A stretch of DNA of 64,000 nt from Cyanoderma ruficeps (GCA_008694505.1 VZDJ01000594.1:9769035-9833034), one strand, 5' to 3'; numbered from the stretch's first letter, positions 11,401 through 24,539 are shown. The notes: generated by a model not told the origin, from the sequence alone. Numbers and translations are program-made.

Positions 11401-14400
11401 CTTGGGGCCTTGTGGTTCATGCCCAAACCTTGTTTGGGGTGGATGGAGAATTTCTGAACAAGGGGAAAATTCAGCTTGATTTGTATGTGGATGCTGCATT
11501 GAGAGGCATTGAGCTGATGCAAATTTAGGTGCCCTTTTTCTTGGTGATTGACTGGGAAATAGGCTTGGACAGTCTGTAATTGCACTAGAAATAGTGAGTA
11601 ATGGAGGGGACAACTTCACCCAACAAGTCTTTCTGGTCCCTAAGCCAGGGTGCTGCTGAGGGTCAGGAAGGAAACGATTTCTTGGGGTGTTCTGGCCTTT
11701 GGGGCCACTGGGATATCCCCAGTGGATGGGGGCTGCAAAGGGTTTGCTCAGGATCACACCAGCCCCGCTCTACTCTGTGCTCATCGTCACAAGAAAAATT
11801 CTGTTTCCCACTAGGTGGTAGAGAAGAGCTTGGCTGAAAATCCTCCAGCTTCTCACAGCTGAGCAAGAAGGAAGGGGTGTTATATGAAACCGAAGACCTC
11901 TGTTTTAGCCAAGACTCCCGCAGACCCAAACGTAAGAGGGGTGGCACTGCAGAGGGCTGGGGGAGAGGTGAGGGGTGGCCAGGGTGCTGAGCAGGGCACG
12001 GGTGCCTCCCAGCACACACTGGGTCCTGCTCATCACCAGCCACTGCTGTGCTGGGCACTGGTGGCACACTTTTTTTGACATCTGTGGATATTGTGTGACC
12101 CTTTACTGATTGTCTTAGGGAATATGGTTTGAAATGGGTTATATCTAATAAAAGAAAGAGGGGAGCAGGGGAAGCATTCATGCTGATTTCATCTACCACA
12201 TGCTAGTCCAGCATCACCCCAGCCCCTCACAGAGTCTGGTGAGCTTTGCCCACAAGCCTGCACTGCCTACGTAGCAGTGACAGTAGCTTCAGTGTTTTTC
12301 ACTGATGTTAACTCTCTGTATCTCCCTGATTTTTCCTTCCCACAAGTCAAAGACATCTTCACTGACAGCAGTTTTAGCCAGGCGCAGGAATTATTCCAAG
12401 GCAGGATTCCTGCCCAGCCTGGACAGAGGGACAAGAATGTTGGCAGGAGAAGCCCTGACATCTCAGGAAGGTGGTTTCCTATTGAGATCCCCAGTCCTCC
12501 CAGAGGCAGCCCGGGGCTGGGATTCACAGCTGCCCCAGATGACTGCCTGAGCTCCTTTCCCACACCCTGAAAGATCAGAGGAATGGCAGTGCCTTAAAGA
12601 AGTCACACCTGAAGGCAGGATCAAAAAACACCTGGCTTTTGCTAGACAGGTGTTTATTCATCTGACCCATGCTTAAATGGCTCTAATGAGGTAACTCTGC
12701 AGCTTGCCTCCAGTCTGCATTACCCTTATCCTTACAGAGGTTTTCTCGCTGTCTAACTTGAATCTCTTTTTTACTGCACTTGATGCCCCTGACTTCTTTT
12801 GCAATACACCCTAGGCAGGAAAAGTGTTTTTCCTTTTGACTATAGTTTATTGCATATCTGAAGCCCACTCCTACACCTGCACTAGGACACCAGTATTTCC
12901 TGATCTTACCCCTACCCCTTGCACACATCTTCTGTGTGCTCTTCCCCATTATCCAAATCTTCCTTGGGCTGTGGGCTCAGCAGATCCAGGCAAAGTGATA
13001 AAACAATCACAGATCAGTGCCCAGGACACCTGACTCCTGCTGGACCAAAGACTGACTTGAGTTTTCAGTACCTGCTTGTTTTAGTTTATGCTTTCCAGGC
13101 TTCTTTGTGGAAGCTGGACCCCCAGTGAGAGGTTGAGGCAGGGAGCGAGGCACCAGCCTCAGCATTCCATGCTCTTCCCTTACTCTGGAGTATTACATTT
13201 CACCTTAGGAATTTTTTGCACTGTCTAAAATAATAGTTCAAAGGATGAAGGGTGACAGGTGCTGCAGACAGGGGGTGTGTCAGGATCCCATCACTCAAAC
13301 GTCCTGCCTGGATTTATATTTGCACACCTCAGTAATTCAGAGGAGGATGGAAGCACTGGCTATGTTTCTTTGAATTATCTGAAGTCTAGATGGATGGGCT
13401 GCATGTGAAGGCATGAAAGCAGGGACTCTGTCTAGCTCTTCTGGGCAAACTGGATGAGTGGAAGCTGTGCAGCTCAGCAGTTAGGGCTGGTCTCCTCCTG
13501 GAGTGCTTGTGATCCCAGCACTGCACTGGGGTGCAAAACACTGGCTCATAACATTTTTCTAAGCACACCAATCTTGACTGGGATGGGGTACAATGAAAGA
13601 GCTGACCCAGCTGAAAGTACCAGTAATGCCTTTCAATGTGAAGGTACCTGCAATAACTTTGGAAGGTTTCTTCAGCCCTGAGGTGGTTGTTTTCACAGCA
13701 TGAGGATTCAGAGGCAATGTGTCCTGTGCTGGGTTGTCTTGGATAAGTGCTTAAACAAAAATAACTCACTTTTCCTCAGATAGGCTCATGATAATGGTAA
13801 ACATTTCCTAATAGAGCCCAAGAAATGGTGCACCTGAATTTTAGGTGCTTTTTTTTTTGGTCAGTTGAAGGAGGCCCAACCACAGAGTCTTCACTTTCCT
13901 GGAGAGGAAGGTCCTCTGTCAGGAGTATCCATCTCATGGGTCCAGAAGGAAAATAAACATGCAGCATGATGCTGCAGATTGAACTGGAGGGTATTCAGCT
14001 CCCAGCTGGCTCCACACTTCTGGAATAGCGGCTGCCTCATGTGAAAAGGAGAGGTCCTGGAAGCCTCACTGTCCTGTGCTAAAATATGAAACCACAGTTC
14101 CCATGTGATGTGACCCTGGGCAGTGCATGCTGTGCCAAAACACGCTGTTAGAGTGAGATTTCCTCCAGGACAGACAGAGATACAGACCTTACAGGTTTGA
14201 AGGATGATCGAGTGGAAGGAAGAGGGTTGTGTGCTTGAGGAGTGGGGTTATAGGACAAAGGGGTCTCTAACCCTAATCCTGCAGGAGGTTTGTGCCAGGA
14301 GGTGCCTGCTGGATCTGGGGGGCTTAGTGTGAGCTACCCTGAAGCCACAAGGAAGAGGAGGGATGCATTTCACACCTGGTGGCCGAGCCCTTTCAGACTA

Positions 14401-16374
14401 TGTGGCTTCAGTCTTTGCATTTGAGTCAAAGAGTCTGGAACCACCAGACTCTGTCCACAAGGAGAACTCTGAGTGGTTGGCAGTAAAAGCTCCTCTGGGA
14501 ATTCAGTAGGTTTCACTTCTTCCTGAGCACAGTTTTCACAATAGTTTCCAAACTTCCTGTTCCTGAGAGCATTCCTAGATGCCCACACGCTGTGCAGTCC
14601 CCTCTGGAGCACAGAGACATGCATTTGTTCTGCTTTAATTTGAACCTTCAAACCTCACTTGGACAGTAACGGCATGGAATAAACAAGCCTTGTGTTGAAA
14701 TACACTCCTCCTCAGTGCTACACTGACCTAACTTGATTTTCCTATGGAGGATCTTGACGTACTTTGTTCTTTAATGCATTAATCTTCACACGATCCCAGG
14801 GAAGCTGGGAAGCTCTCTCTCTTCTTTTTATGGATAGGGAACTGAGTTCCTAAGTGTCACACAATCAACTAAATGCTGTTGAAAGTGTTTGTTTTTTACC
14901 TTTTCAGAAAACCCTGAGGCCAACAGAGTGGGGTATGTGTGCTATGGAGGTGGATTGGACCAGAATAGGCTGGAGTGAAGAGCTTGTGTTGACCTGAGGG
15001 TTTTTTTCCTGCAAAGGAAGGTCTGAGGGTCCCACTGAATTTTGCTCACCTCCCAGCGCAGAGCAGAGCTGGTGTCCCCTGGAAATGGAAATCAGCAGGT
15101 GGGTGATTTGGTGGTGTCCCTCTGCTCTTGGTGTGTTCCCAGCTGCTTGGAGGTTCCCGCTGCACAGCTGTGAGGCAGCCTGGCAGCCCTCCGAGCCCGG
15201 CCTGCTCTGACACAACAGGACTTCTTGTCTCCCTTGTAATGTTTTGGAGCAAGGAGCTTTCCAGACAGTTGTAATATCAAGTGTCCATGCTGGTGGGAAT
15301 GGGGTGAGAGGGGACCCTCCATCACTGTGAGTGCTACCAGACCCCCCAAAAGGCTGAGAGCTTGGAAAGGATCCACACAGTCGATCACTTCCCTGGATTA
15401 TCTGTGCTTCATGAGCCTCCAGCTCATGAATCTTGGAAGGAAAGATCTTCTCAGGAGATTTGTGGTGCGTCCAGTCCCTGCTAGAAATACCACAAGAAAA
15501 GCCTCTCTTGGGGAGATCCCAGTTCTAAGCAGGAAATGCAGAGTGATGTGAGAGTGAGAAGAAATCCAGATGTGGCTACTATCTGCTTTATTTTACTCTG
15601 GGAAACCAAGTTCTCTTTTGTGGGGTATAGTTTTGTCAAGCATCATTCTCAAGCATATCTAGCCCTTGTGTTTGCCAGTTGTAATTGAGTCAGACCCACA
15701 TATCAAAGCTGTGTGTGTGCGTGTCTGTGTGTCCGCATGCCTGTGTGTGGAGATGGCTTCCAGCAGATCACTTTCTGTTGTTTTTCTGCTAACAGGCTGA
15801 ACAGAGTTACTCACTCCCACATACAGACAGAGCTCTGGCTCACACAGCTGCCTGGGGAGAAGCACTGGCTTTTCTTCTCTTGGGCCAGTGTTGCATTTTT
15901 GAATTACTTTACCAAGAAGTGTTTAAGTATTTGAGTTTTTCAAAGTGAAGCAGTTTCTCCACCAGCAAGCCTTTGTTTCCTTGCACAGTTCAGAAGTTTT
16001 CTTTGCATTGTTACCTTGTTTGCAGTCCCAGCCCAGCCTGGGAAACATGCAGCATAGTTCAATGCTGAGGAAATTAACTCTTTCATTTTAAAATAGACTA
16101 CTTGGTGTGAGTGACAGCCACCCAGGGCTGGGAGATATTTGCCGGATTTTGGAGGTAAGCTCAGGCTCTGGAGGGGTATTTGCAGGAAGGGAAAACATCC
16201 TGGACTTGCCAGGTAAATGCAAGCCTGAAGACAAGTTTGGAAAGCATTTCATGACCTTGTGTGACGTTGGTGCTTGCAGCGCTCCCCTGTGAGCTTTGCT
16301 CTCCTTGGCGCTTGGTCTGTGGGGTCAGTGTGACGTCCAGGGACTTGTGCTGCCAGAGAGCAGGAGAACATTAC
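11401..16374. other. Intergenic; no gene seen
   Basis: Unremarkable non-coding sequence plus a TG microsatellite at 15708. Frames are all under about 180 codons, without domains. Confidence 0.55.
15708..15748. repeat. Imperfect (TG)n microsatellite
   Basis: TGTGTGTGTGCGTGTCTGTG-type run with several interruptions. Confidence 0.8.
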
Positions 16375-16560
16375 ATGCATATCCACGAGCAGCCAAATCT
16401 TTATTAAACCTCAAAAGGATCATTAATCTCACCCAAATATTTGCTGTTTCTAAAGTTTAGGTAGGGGGTAGATATCCTCAGGTGTTTGGCAGCTAACACT
16501 TATAATTAAAACTAATAACAGGAGGAACAAAGTGGAACTGCTGGTCATAACTCCACTGCC
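16375..16560. promoter_or_regulatory. Candidate conserved non-coding element
   Basis: AT-rich and repeat-free; contains TACATGCATATCC, TTTATTAAACC, GGATCATTAATC and TATAATTAAAACTAATAAC. Homeodomain-type words are dense over 180 bp. Confidence 0.3.
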
Positions 16561-18189
16561 CCTCACACACTTTTTTTGAGTGCATCCAGTTGGCCCCAAA
16601 CCAGTACTATTCCCCAGAAGAAACTTTCCAGCATTTATTCATCACACACAGAGTTGACAAGTGCCTCCAATTCTCTAGTTGCCAATGCACTAATGAACAT
16701 CTGCTAGTCTTTCTTGCAAGTTCAAGGACTTGGGCAGGGAGTAGACTGGGGACTGAATTTCTCTGTATGTCTGAATAAGGTTAAAAGTGGATTTTACATG
16801 AGGGCAAAGCCTTACTCTGGGGTTCCTCATGCTTCTCAGTTAATGGCTTCCAAAATCCAAACCTTTTGGCTGACAAGTTGTTTCTGAGAAATGGAGCTTT
16901 GAGGGAAGGAGTGAATATGTCTTGAACTATCAGAAAAACAAGAAATAGAGATCATTTTTTTAGCTTGTACGTAAGTTAAACTATTCCAAGTAGTCTTTGC
17001 TGTTGCTAGTCCTGGAGAGCTTGAAAACTTCTGGCAACCGTGCAAGATTTTGCTTTGCTACCTTTTGCTATTGAGAATGTAAAAATTGCCCAACAATATA
17101 TGCAGTCAAACCAAGCATCAGGTCCCACAATGAGTGTCTCTCAGAAGCTAATTACTTCTCCAAAACTTGGGAATATTTGTTCTGGAGAACCATCAAATAC
17201 CAAGATCTGTCCTGTTCAACAAAAACTGCTCTAGAGCTTCTGCACTGTCACTTTAGTCCTGTCACTGTTTTATTGCTGGATGTTACATACAGGAAGAAAA
17301 TTCAGCTTTGACTTAACCCCCTGCATTAACAGCGGGTACAAATTGTGGTGGCATTAAACTCAGTCTTCTAGAAAGCAATTTGTTGGTGTTTAATGATTTC
17401 TGTCTTCCTTACACTAGCCTTTTAACTCTCTCATTCCGTGCCTTGTCACCCATTACCCCCCAGCATGTTGTTTTCCAGTGTGCAACTGGGATGTGGAAAC
17501 AGCTGGAAATAGGGAACCCAGCCCAAAGGCGTGTGTGCCAAACGGTGGGTATTGCTCAGCCATGCAGGGAAGCCAAAGAGCTCTGGAAAATAAGAAAGGT
17601 ACATGTGGAAGTTGATGCATTTAACCACTGGGGCATCTCCTTTAGGAGGTCACTGTCGGCACTTTTTTTGGAGGCTGGAGCTGTCTGTAGGTGGCTGGTT
17701 ACAGGTGCCTGTGCAGGGCAGTGGTGTCGGTGTGAACCACTGTGCAGCACACAAATCATTCCTGATGAAAATTAAATACCCAAAAAAGAAATTCCACTAC
17801 CAATGGAGTGAGCAAATCATGCACAAATGACTAATAAATAGCACCGCAATCTCTCCTTAAGCTGTGATTTATCTGTCTGGAGACTTATTAAAGAAATGTT
17901 CCTGCTGTTTGCACAGTTTTTATGATGGTGCTGCTTTTTGACCCTCTCGAGTGTCAAAGCCTCTTTCCCTGCTCTGGCAGCCCCAGCAAAGGCCCCACAT
18001 GTCCCTTCCACTTTGCAATGCCTGTGAGCAAGTGCACCCACACCTGATGCCCTGGCCCCGCTCTCTCCCAGCCTCACACGGTTGCTCTGTGCTGCAGAGG
18101 GATGTCCTTCCTGTGGTCTGTGCCAGTGAAGGAGCTTTCTGTGTTTCATCTCCTCCTGATCAAGTAAAGGATTCAAGGGAATGATGGAA
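16561..18189. other. Intergenic; no gene seen
   Basis: Mixed sequence immediately upstream of a CR1 tail. No features were recognised. Confidence 0.5.
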
Positions 18190-18441
18190 GGTGAGGGAGG
18201 TTTAGTTTGGATATTAGGAAAAGGTCCTTCACCCAGAGGGTGTTTGGGTGCTGGAACAGGCTCCCCAGGGAAGTTGCCACAGCACCAAGCCTGTGTGAGC
18301 TCAATAAGAGTTTGGACAATGCTCTCAGGCACATGGTGGAATTCTTGGGATATCTTGTGCAGGGCCAGGAGTTGGACTCAATGATCGTGATGCACACCTT
18401 CTAACTCATCACATTCTATGATTCTACAATTCTAGGATTCT
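18190..18441 (+). mobile_element. CR1 LINE 3'-end fragment with octamer tail
   Basis: Starts GGTTTAGTTTGGATATTAGG, passes through GGAACAGGCTCCCCAGGGAA and GGAGTTGGACTCAATGATC, and ends in ATTCTATGATTCTACAATTC. That terminus is the diagnostic CR1 microsatellite-like 3' end. 5'-truncated, non-coding. Confidence 0.92.
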
Positions 18442-21079
18442 CTTTTCCAGCGTTGTGGCATCACTGCTGGGGGGAGCAACTTGTGCAAGACCTTCCTCTT
18501 TCTCCCAGGCAAAACTCATGCAAGTCTGTTTGGACTAGTAACTTTTGGAATGTGAGTGGGTCAGGCTGTTTTGGGCAAAGCTGTGGGAGCAGAAGCCTGG
18601 CTGCCCCTTTGTCTGTCAAGGTCTTTCTCTGCACTCTGCAGTGCACTCAGAAATACTGAGCTAAGGCCAGATAGAGGAAAATCTCAAACACATGACTTTA
18701 AAAATAAATGCTTTTTTCTTTCTCTTTAGCTAAAATGTGCACTTTGCATAGCTGACTCATGAGTTCCAGCACATTAAGGGTCAGCAATACTTTGAGGTGC
18801 CAGTGTCTTGCTGACATTATTGGATGATGGGGCAACAAACCCCTACATGTCTTTTTGATGTGTAGGACACGACAGAAGCTGCTAAAGCGGTTCTGACTCA
18901 GCCCTCAAGCGTTTCTGACATCAAAGTGTAGACACAGGCAGTGCTGAATGGTCAGGAGTTTGTGTTGAATCTTTTCTCACTGCTGTCTGGGGAAAAAAGT
19001 ATTTAGCTGCCAATGAGGTTGACTTTCTCTCTGATAGTAGTTCACCCTGTAGAATACATAGTGTTATGGGACATGTAAAATTGAGGTGTGATGTAATTTA
19101 TAGGTTCCTGTCCTCTTTCTGAGATGCACATCCAATGCACACAACCCCTTTTTAATAATTAAACCAGTGCACTATTTAGAAAATCTTGGTGTTGAGAGTG
19201 GGACATGGGCAGGAGAAAGTGGCACTTGAGGTATCAGCTTTCACTGCCCTTTGCAGTGCAGGACAGGCAATATTTGCACTCATGTATGTGTTGTCCTCCA
19301 TCCATTGATCAGAACTGTCTCCAGCCTCAAGCCCCTTGTGTGGCACCAGCTGAATTATCAAGTCCAGCTCCCCACCTTCCTCCTCTCTCCCCATGGCTGA
19401 AGGACCCTCCCAGGAGCCTGCCATATAAGTTGGCTTCCCAGATGTTCCCAGGTCTGCACACAAAAGCCACGTTGGACTGTCACGTTCCTTACTGCAGGTA
19501 CATCTGCAGAGGCTGAAACCTTGTGACATCAATGCAAGGAACAGATCCAGTAGAAATTAAGTTTATTTAATGAAAAAATTTGTGCAGGAGATGCTCTTCA
19601 ATAAAGTCAGCAGACTCTCTAGATCAACTCTATTTACTTTTTTAAAAATATTGTCCCAAAATCATAACCCTCTCTGTTAGGACCTTCAGGGGTATCATCA
19701 CCCTTCCAGCATCAGCTGGGTGGGAGCCAGGGCTGTTGGAAATTATCATCTGGGCTGTGATCCGTGCTCTGGCTGCCCATCTGTGGTCATCAGCTCCCAG
19801 TCCCAGTGGGGCCCTGCCCTGGGGCACAGCACACACGCTCATACCCTGACAAATACGCTCAGCTGAGAAAGGTTGGAAGTTTCCTGCTTAGTATCTGCTG
19901 TCAGAAAATGCTGCTCTGCTCAAATTGAGCCATCCCCATGAGAGTGTGTAAATTCGGACAAACTTAAGTTTAGGAGAAAAAAAAAATCAGAATAACTCAT
20001 TTCAATAAATTCAGAGCAGTCAGCAGTCAGCTGTCAGAATGGCACATTTCAAGTTTTCAGTCTCAAAAGCCTTCTCTTTGGCACCACTGTGCATTAATGT
20101 ATACCAGAGTACAAATTCTTACATGAAATAATGCAAAATGAATTAGGGAACAGAATAACACTGTACAAATCTGGACTGGAATAGAAACATAGAATACTCA
20201 AAATATGAACTATACATTAAATATAAACATAATGGAAAAGAAAAGATACAATCCAAAAATGCAAACAAATACTTCAGTTGACCTGAAAGGAAATGTTTCC
20301 AGAATATTATTTTGTAAGGGATTGTTGTTGAACCCAAATTTCACCTTTCCTGTTCAGTTTTTAGTCTGATGTCAGAAATCTTAGCTGGAGGGAAATCCAG
20401 GGCAGTAGATGCATGAATGTTTTTATAAACATACACAGATATAACTGTATGTTTTTATTCTATTTGTCTCTTTCCTTCTTTTTCCTACAGCATCTGTCCC
20501 ATTCTGAAAACTGAAGCTGTTTTTACTTTCTATGATGGAGCTAATTACAGAGCAATTAATTGACCCAGTTATCCATGAGAGGTTTTGGCTACCCCTTGGA
20601 TGACAGGACTTCAGGCTCCTTTTATTTTTCTTTCATGTCAGAGCCCGGGCAATCACAGAAGATCTCATGGTAGTATCCATTTGCCCAGGAAGGTGGACGA
20701 GGTTGACCTCTTTCCATTTCTTTGCTTTGAGGGGACTTTGGTGATCCACAGTCAATGTGTTGGTCCCTGGTGAGTCCGACCTGCACTGCAGGCACTAAAT
20801 TCAGCACTGGCATCCCTGCATGTGGGTGCTCAGGCAGCCTGTGTGTGTGTGTGGAGGAGGTGTGTGCAGCTGCTGAGGTTTTGAAACTTTTTTGCAAGGC
20901 TTAAGAGACACAGGTTGCTGCTTTTTTGGCCTAAGAGGAGGAAACATTATTTTACTGTAAACAAATGTTAAATAAGGATGGCCAAACACTGCATCCAGCA
21001 GTGACTCTCCTGCATTGCCACAGGTCAAGGGCAGGGTGTCGATTTGAAGGTGGATGTTTCCTAATGTGCAGTCGTTGGT
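18442..21079. other. Intergenic; no gene seen
   Basis: AT-rich from 19540 to 20560 but without a clear element, plus a short TG microsatellite at 20839. Confidence 0.5.
20839..20858. repeat. Short (TG)n microsatellite
   Basis: CCTGTGTGTGTGTGTGGAGG; about six TG units. Confidence 0.75.
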
Positions 21080-21300
21080 AACCTAAAGCAGGTTTATGAC
21101 AGAGCCAAGATCAGGCATTAATGCAATAGACTGGTAATTCAATCACTTTATAGAAGTTGATCTGTCCTTTTTATTACAATTATTGTCAGCCCGGGTGTTT
21201 CGTTCCATCACTGAAAATAAACATCATTTATCATACTTGTAAAGATTAGCCCCTGACAGCTCCAGCTCTGCTTTGCATAAATGTGTATTAATGTAGGCTC
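21080..21300. promoter_or_regulatory. Candidate conserved non-coding element
   Basis: Contains GCATTAATGCAATAG, TTATTACAATTATTGTC (paired SOX-like ACAAT/ATTGT words), and CTTTGCATAAATG (octamer-like). AT-rich and repeat-free. Confidence 0.35.
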
Positions 21301-22564
21301 TGTCTGAAGTGGAGAGAGAAGTCTATATTTCACAAGAATGATTAGACAGTGTCACCACTGCTTTAAGTAATGTCTTATCATGACGGATAATCAAACTCTG
21401 AAAAAAAATCCCAACAAAAAAGGCAATTTGTTGCATATGCATTTTTTGCTTTATTGGGCTGAGAAATAGCAATATTTTTGCTACTGCATTTTTGAGGTAT
21501 GTAATGTCCAGACTGTGGGATGATGATACTTCTCTGGGTTTCAGGGGACACATGATATTTCAGCTCATAGGCAGAGCTGGGACCTCCACCTCTCTGCAAG
21601 GCTGCCTTGAGTCTTCCTGTTTGAAGACCCAGGAGTCTACAACTTTGCCAGGCTTTCAACAGACCTCACCTTGGGCTGAGTTAAATTAGGAAAGTTTCAA
21701 GCTAAAATGATGATGACATTGGTTAGAGTGAGATTAAGGGAAAATATGATGCCCAGGCTAAAATATTCTTGCAGACATTTTCCAGAGAAGCTCTAGGGCT
21801 CCGGGGCCTTGAAGCAAGAACTCAACAATTGGCCTCTCAGGTCAGAGCTGCACTTTTGCTGCTCCCATCAAAATGCACCCACATCAATTGCAGGGAAAAA
21901 AGAAGTGTTTGTCACGGGGTACTTAGAGATGTCAGAGCTCAACAGCCAAACTCTGTGTGTTTGAGGTCTCAGCTAACAAGAGGGAAGGAACCCTGTTCCA
22001 GTGACTGTGTTTCCTGGCAGTCACCACAGAAGATGTCTCTCTGGCATCCAGAATGAGGAACAGCCAAAGATGTGAGCTGAAGTCTCACTCTTTGCCAGTT
22101 AAGCCAGGGCAATGCCAGGAATGTTCCCTTGTCACCTGAACCATTCATTCTCTGAGAGGGAAATGCACATGGGCACCGATGTCCATCATACACTGACTGT
22201 AAGTCAGCTCTCTGCTGCAGGGCACAAAAAAACCTCGTGAAGAACATCACAGCTGAAGCAAAGTCCTTATCATCAGTATCAGAATTGGTACTGGGCCTAT
22301 TTAATCAGTTTCAGAAACTGAAGAAGGGAAACCAAACCCAACGCCATGTGTTTTTTCAGGAGCCACTTTTGTTTCGCTGAAGTTTGAGTAGTGCACTGAA
22401 AAGCCTGTGATTTCTGGGCATTGCATTTGGGTTTTGTGAAAGCCCCAGGCTGTGGAGTAAGGGTGCTTTTGTGAGAGCATCTGCTTTCATTCTTGCTAGA
22501 TTTAAAAAGAAATGTCCAAAGTTTGTGCCTTTATGGGGGGGAAAAAGCACACAACAACTTGGAG

Positions 22565-22870
22565 GCATGTATCCTCAAAAGTAATGTCAAATAAAACCTT
22601 TTATTTATAATCTTATAATTTCTAAGCCACCTTATTTTGGAAGGCTTGTGTTTCAGATCAGTGTTAATTGAAGATGACACCTTAAAATTAACCCGCTGTG
22701 GAGGTATCTCATTGAATTAGATCCTAAAGGAGCAGTAATACATTAAGTACCATATATGAAAATAAATAAACCTCTTCCCTGCATAACTAATAGCCACTTC
22801 TGCTTTTAAAGCTGAAGTATTTAAAGCACTGGAACTATACTGAGTGCTTATACTGCTATTTTTTTTCCTT
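22565..22870. promoter_or_regulatory. Candidate conserved non-coding element
   Basis: AT-rich, repeat-free block with GTTAATTGAAG, TTAAAATTAACCC, GTAATACATTAAGTACC and AAATAAATAAACC, ending at a T-rich tract. Confidence 0.3.
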
Positions 22871-23014
22871 TTTTTTCTTCGTTTTTAACGACAGGCCCAG
22901 TTTATTCCCTTTCAGACTACAGTTACCTCCAGTTGTACCTTGTTTGCTCTGATTTGGTGCTGGTGGTGATACAAAAAACACTGTGGCACAGCTTTCCCTT
23001 TGCTAAAGAACCTG

Positions 23015-23028
23015 AAAAAAAAAAAAAA
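23015..23028 (+). repeat. A14 homopolymer
   Basis: Fourteen consecutive A. Confidence 0.85.
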
Positions 23029-23242
23029 GGCAAAAGTAGTGCAGGTGAAGGAGCCAGTGGGTGGTGAGGGAGGGAAGGAGTGGGTGAGGATGGCACTGGG
23101 ACCATTAGCAATTGAAGAATTGCTGATTTTAGCCAGTGGTATTAGCAACTGGCACTTTTTAAAGTGCTAAAAGCTTTGGACACAGATTACCATGCGCATA
23201 TTTCAATTTCCTTTAAATCCAGGGAGATTTCCTCTTAAAGCA

Positions 23243-23264
23243 CACTCTCTCTCTCTGACTCTCT
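23243..23264. repeat. Short (CT)n microsatellite
   Basis: ACTCTCTCTCTCTGACTCTC; about six CT units with one interruption. Confidence 0.75.
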
Positions 23265-23420
23265 TTTTATTTTTTATTCAGCTGGATTGTGCTTGATGGG
23301 GACTGTTAACTGAATGCAGCATATTATATATTACTTCAATAAATCACCAACAGCCGAAGCATTCAATATCATGCGGAGCAGTAATCAGGGGAAGTCTTAA
23401 TCACACTTTAAATGGTTTGG
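23265..23420. promoter_or_regulatory. Candidate conserved non-coding element
   Basis: A block with CATATTATATATTACTTC, CAATAAATCACC, GCAGTAATCAGG and CTTAATCACACTTTAAATGG, flanked by a CT repeat and GC-rich DNA. Confidence 0.35.
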
Positions 23421-23989
23421 ATTTATGCTCTGCTTTCCACGGGCTACTGCCACTGCTGGAAAGGCACAGAGGCTCGGCTCCGTCGTGGCCCGCCAGGACC
23501 TGGTCCAGCCGGTGCCAGGGGCTGGGAGCACAGCCAGGATGCAGGGTGTGTGCCAGGGGTGCAGTGCTCAGGCCAACGAGGATGAACAGCCTCCAGGGCT
23601 ATTCCTGGAGATGTTTGTGCCTATGCAATGGTCTCTCTAGATTGTCTGGGCATTTTGGTGTAAAAAGAGTCTCAGAATGTAAACAGCTGCTCTTATTGCA
23701 CCAAGGCTGTACAGATGTGTGGCAAATTCTGGCTTTGTTTTGACTGAAAAAATGTATTTTAACATAGAATTTATTTAAAAATAAATCATCAGATAAGAGT
23801 AAAACCAGCTGCTATATTTTCTTTTGCCCTTTGCATTATGTCCAGGAGTTTAGAAACGCCTCCTGGATTTTTGTCAGGGAGTGGGAGAAGTAAAGAGGAA
23901 GGGCTGGCTTAAAAAAACTAAACAAGCCACAAAAGCCCTCAAATATAATTTTTAATTTATGACTGGTGACCCACCGAGGCTTTCCATGA

Positions 23990-24320
23990 AAGTAAAATTT
24001 TCCAGCCAGGGGCTGTGGGCGCGAGGTCCATGCGGGTCTCACAGAGTTGGGTGCCAAGTGTCAGCCGCCGGCAGAGGATGAGACCCTTCCTTCCCTGCAC
24101 CGTCACTCGCCCGACCTTCACCTTCACCCTTGCAATGATGTACAGATGTGCAGTGACGTCATCTGTCCTGGCCAAAGGGAGAAATCACAGCAAAAAACAA
24201 TAGCCCCTTTTGGGGGGACGTTAATGGTCTTGGTTAACCCCATGGCCTGGAGCACGGCACAGACGCGAGCGCAGTCACCGGCCATCGGCACGCGCAGAGG
24301 TGGGGACAAGGCACTGCTGG
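23990..24320. promoter_or_regulatory. CpG-enriched segment with a perfect CRE
   Basis: CpG-richer than its surroundings (GGGCGCGAGG, CAGCCGCCGGC, GACGCGAGCGCAG, GCACGCGCAG). It contains TGACGTCA at 24154-24161, the full CREB/ATF palindrome. This combination is common in promoters, but no first exon or TATA box was recognised. Confidence 0.4.
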
Positions 24321-24539
24321 GTGGGAGGTCAACAGGCTTATTGAGCACATCTGGATGGGAGAGCCCTGGGCACACTCTGAGCTGCTTTCCCAGCCCAGAA
24401 ATACTTTGTGGGCCCCCTCAGCTGGAGAGAGTGAGTCTCCCTTCCAGCCCGGCATTGAAGGCAGCCACACTGCCTCCTCCATAAATTACTGTGCTAGCAG
24501 TGGAAATATGAACAAGACCCAAGGGGAGCGGAGACGCAG

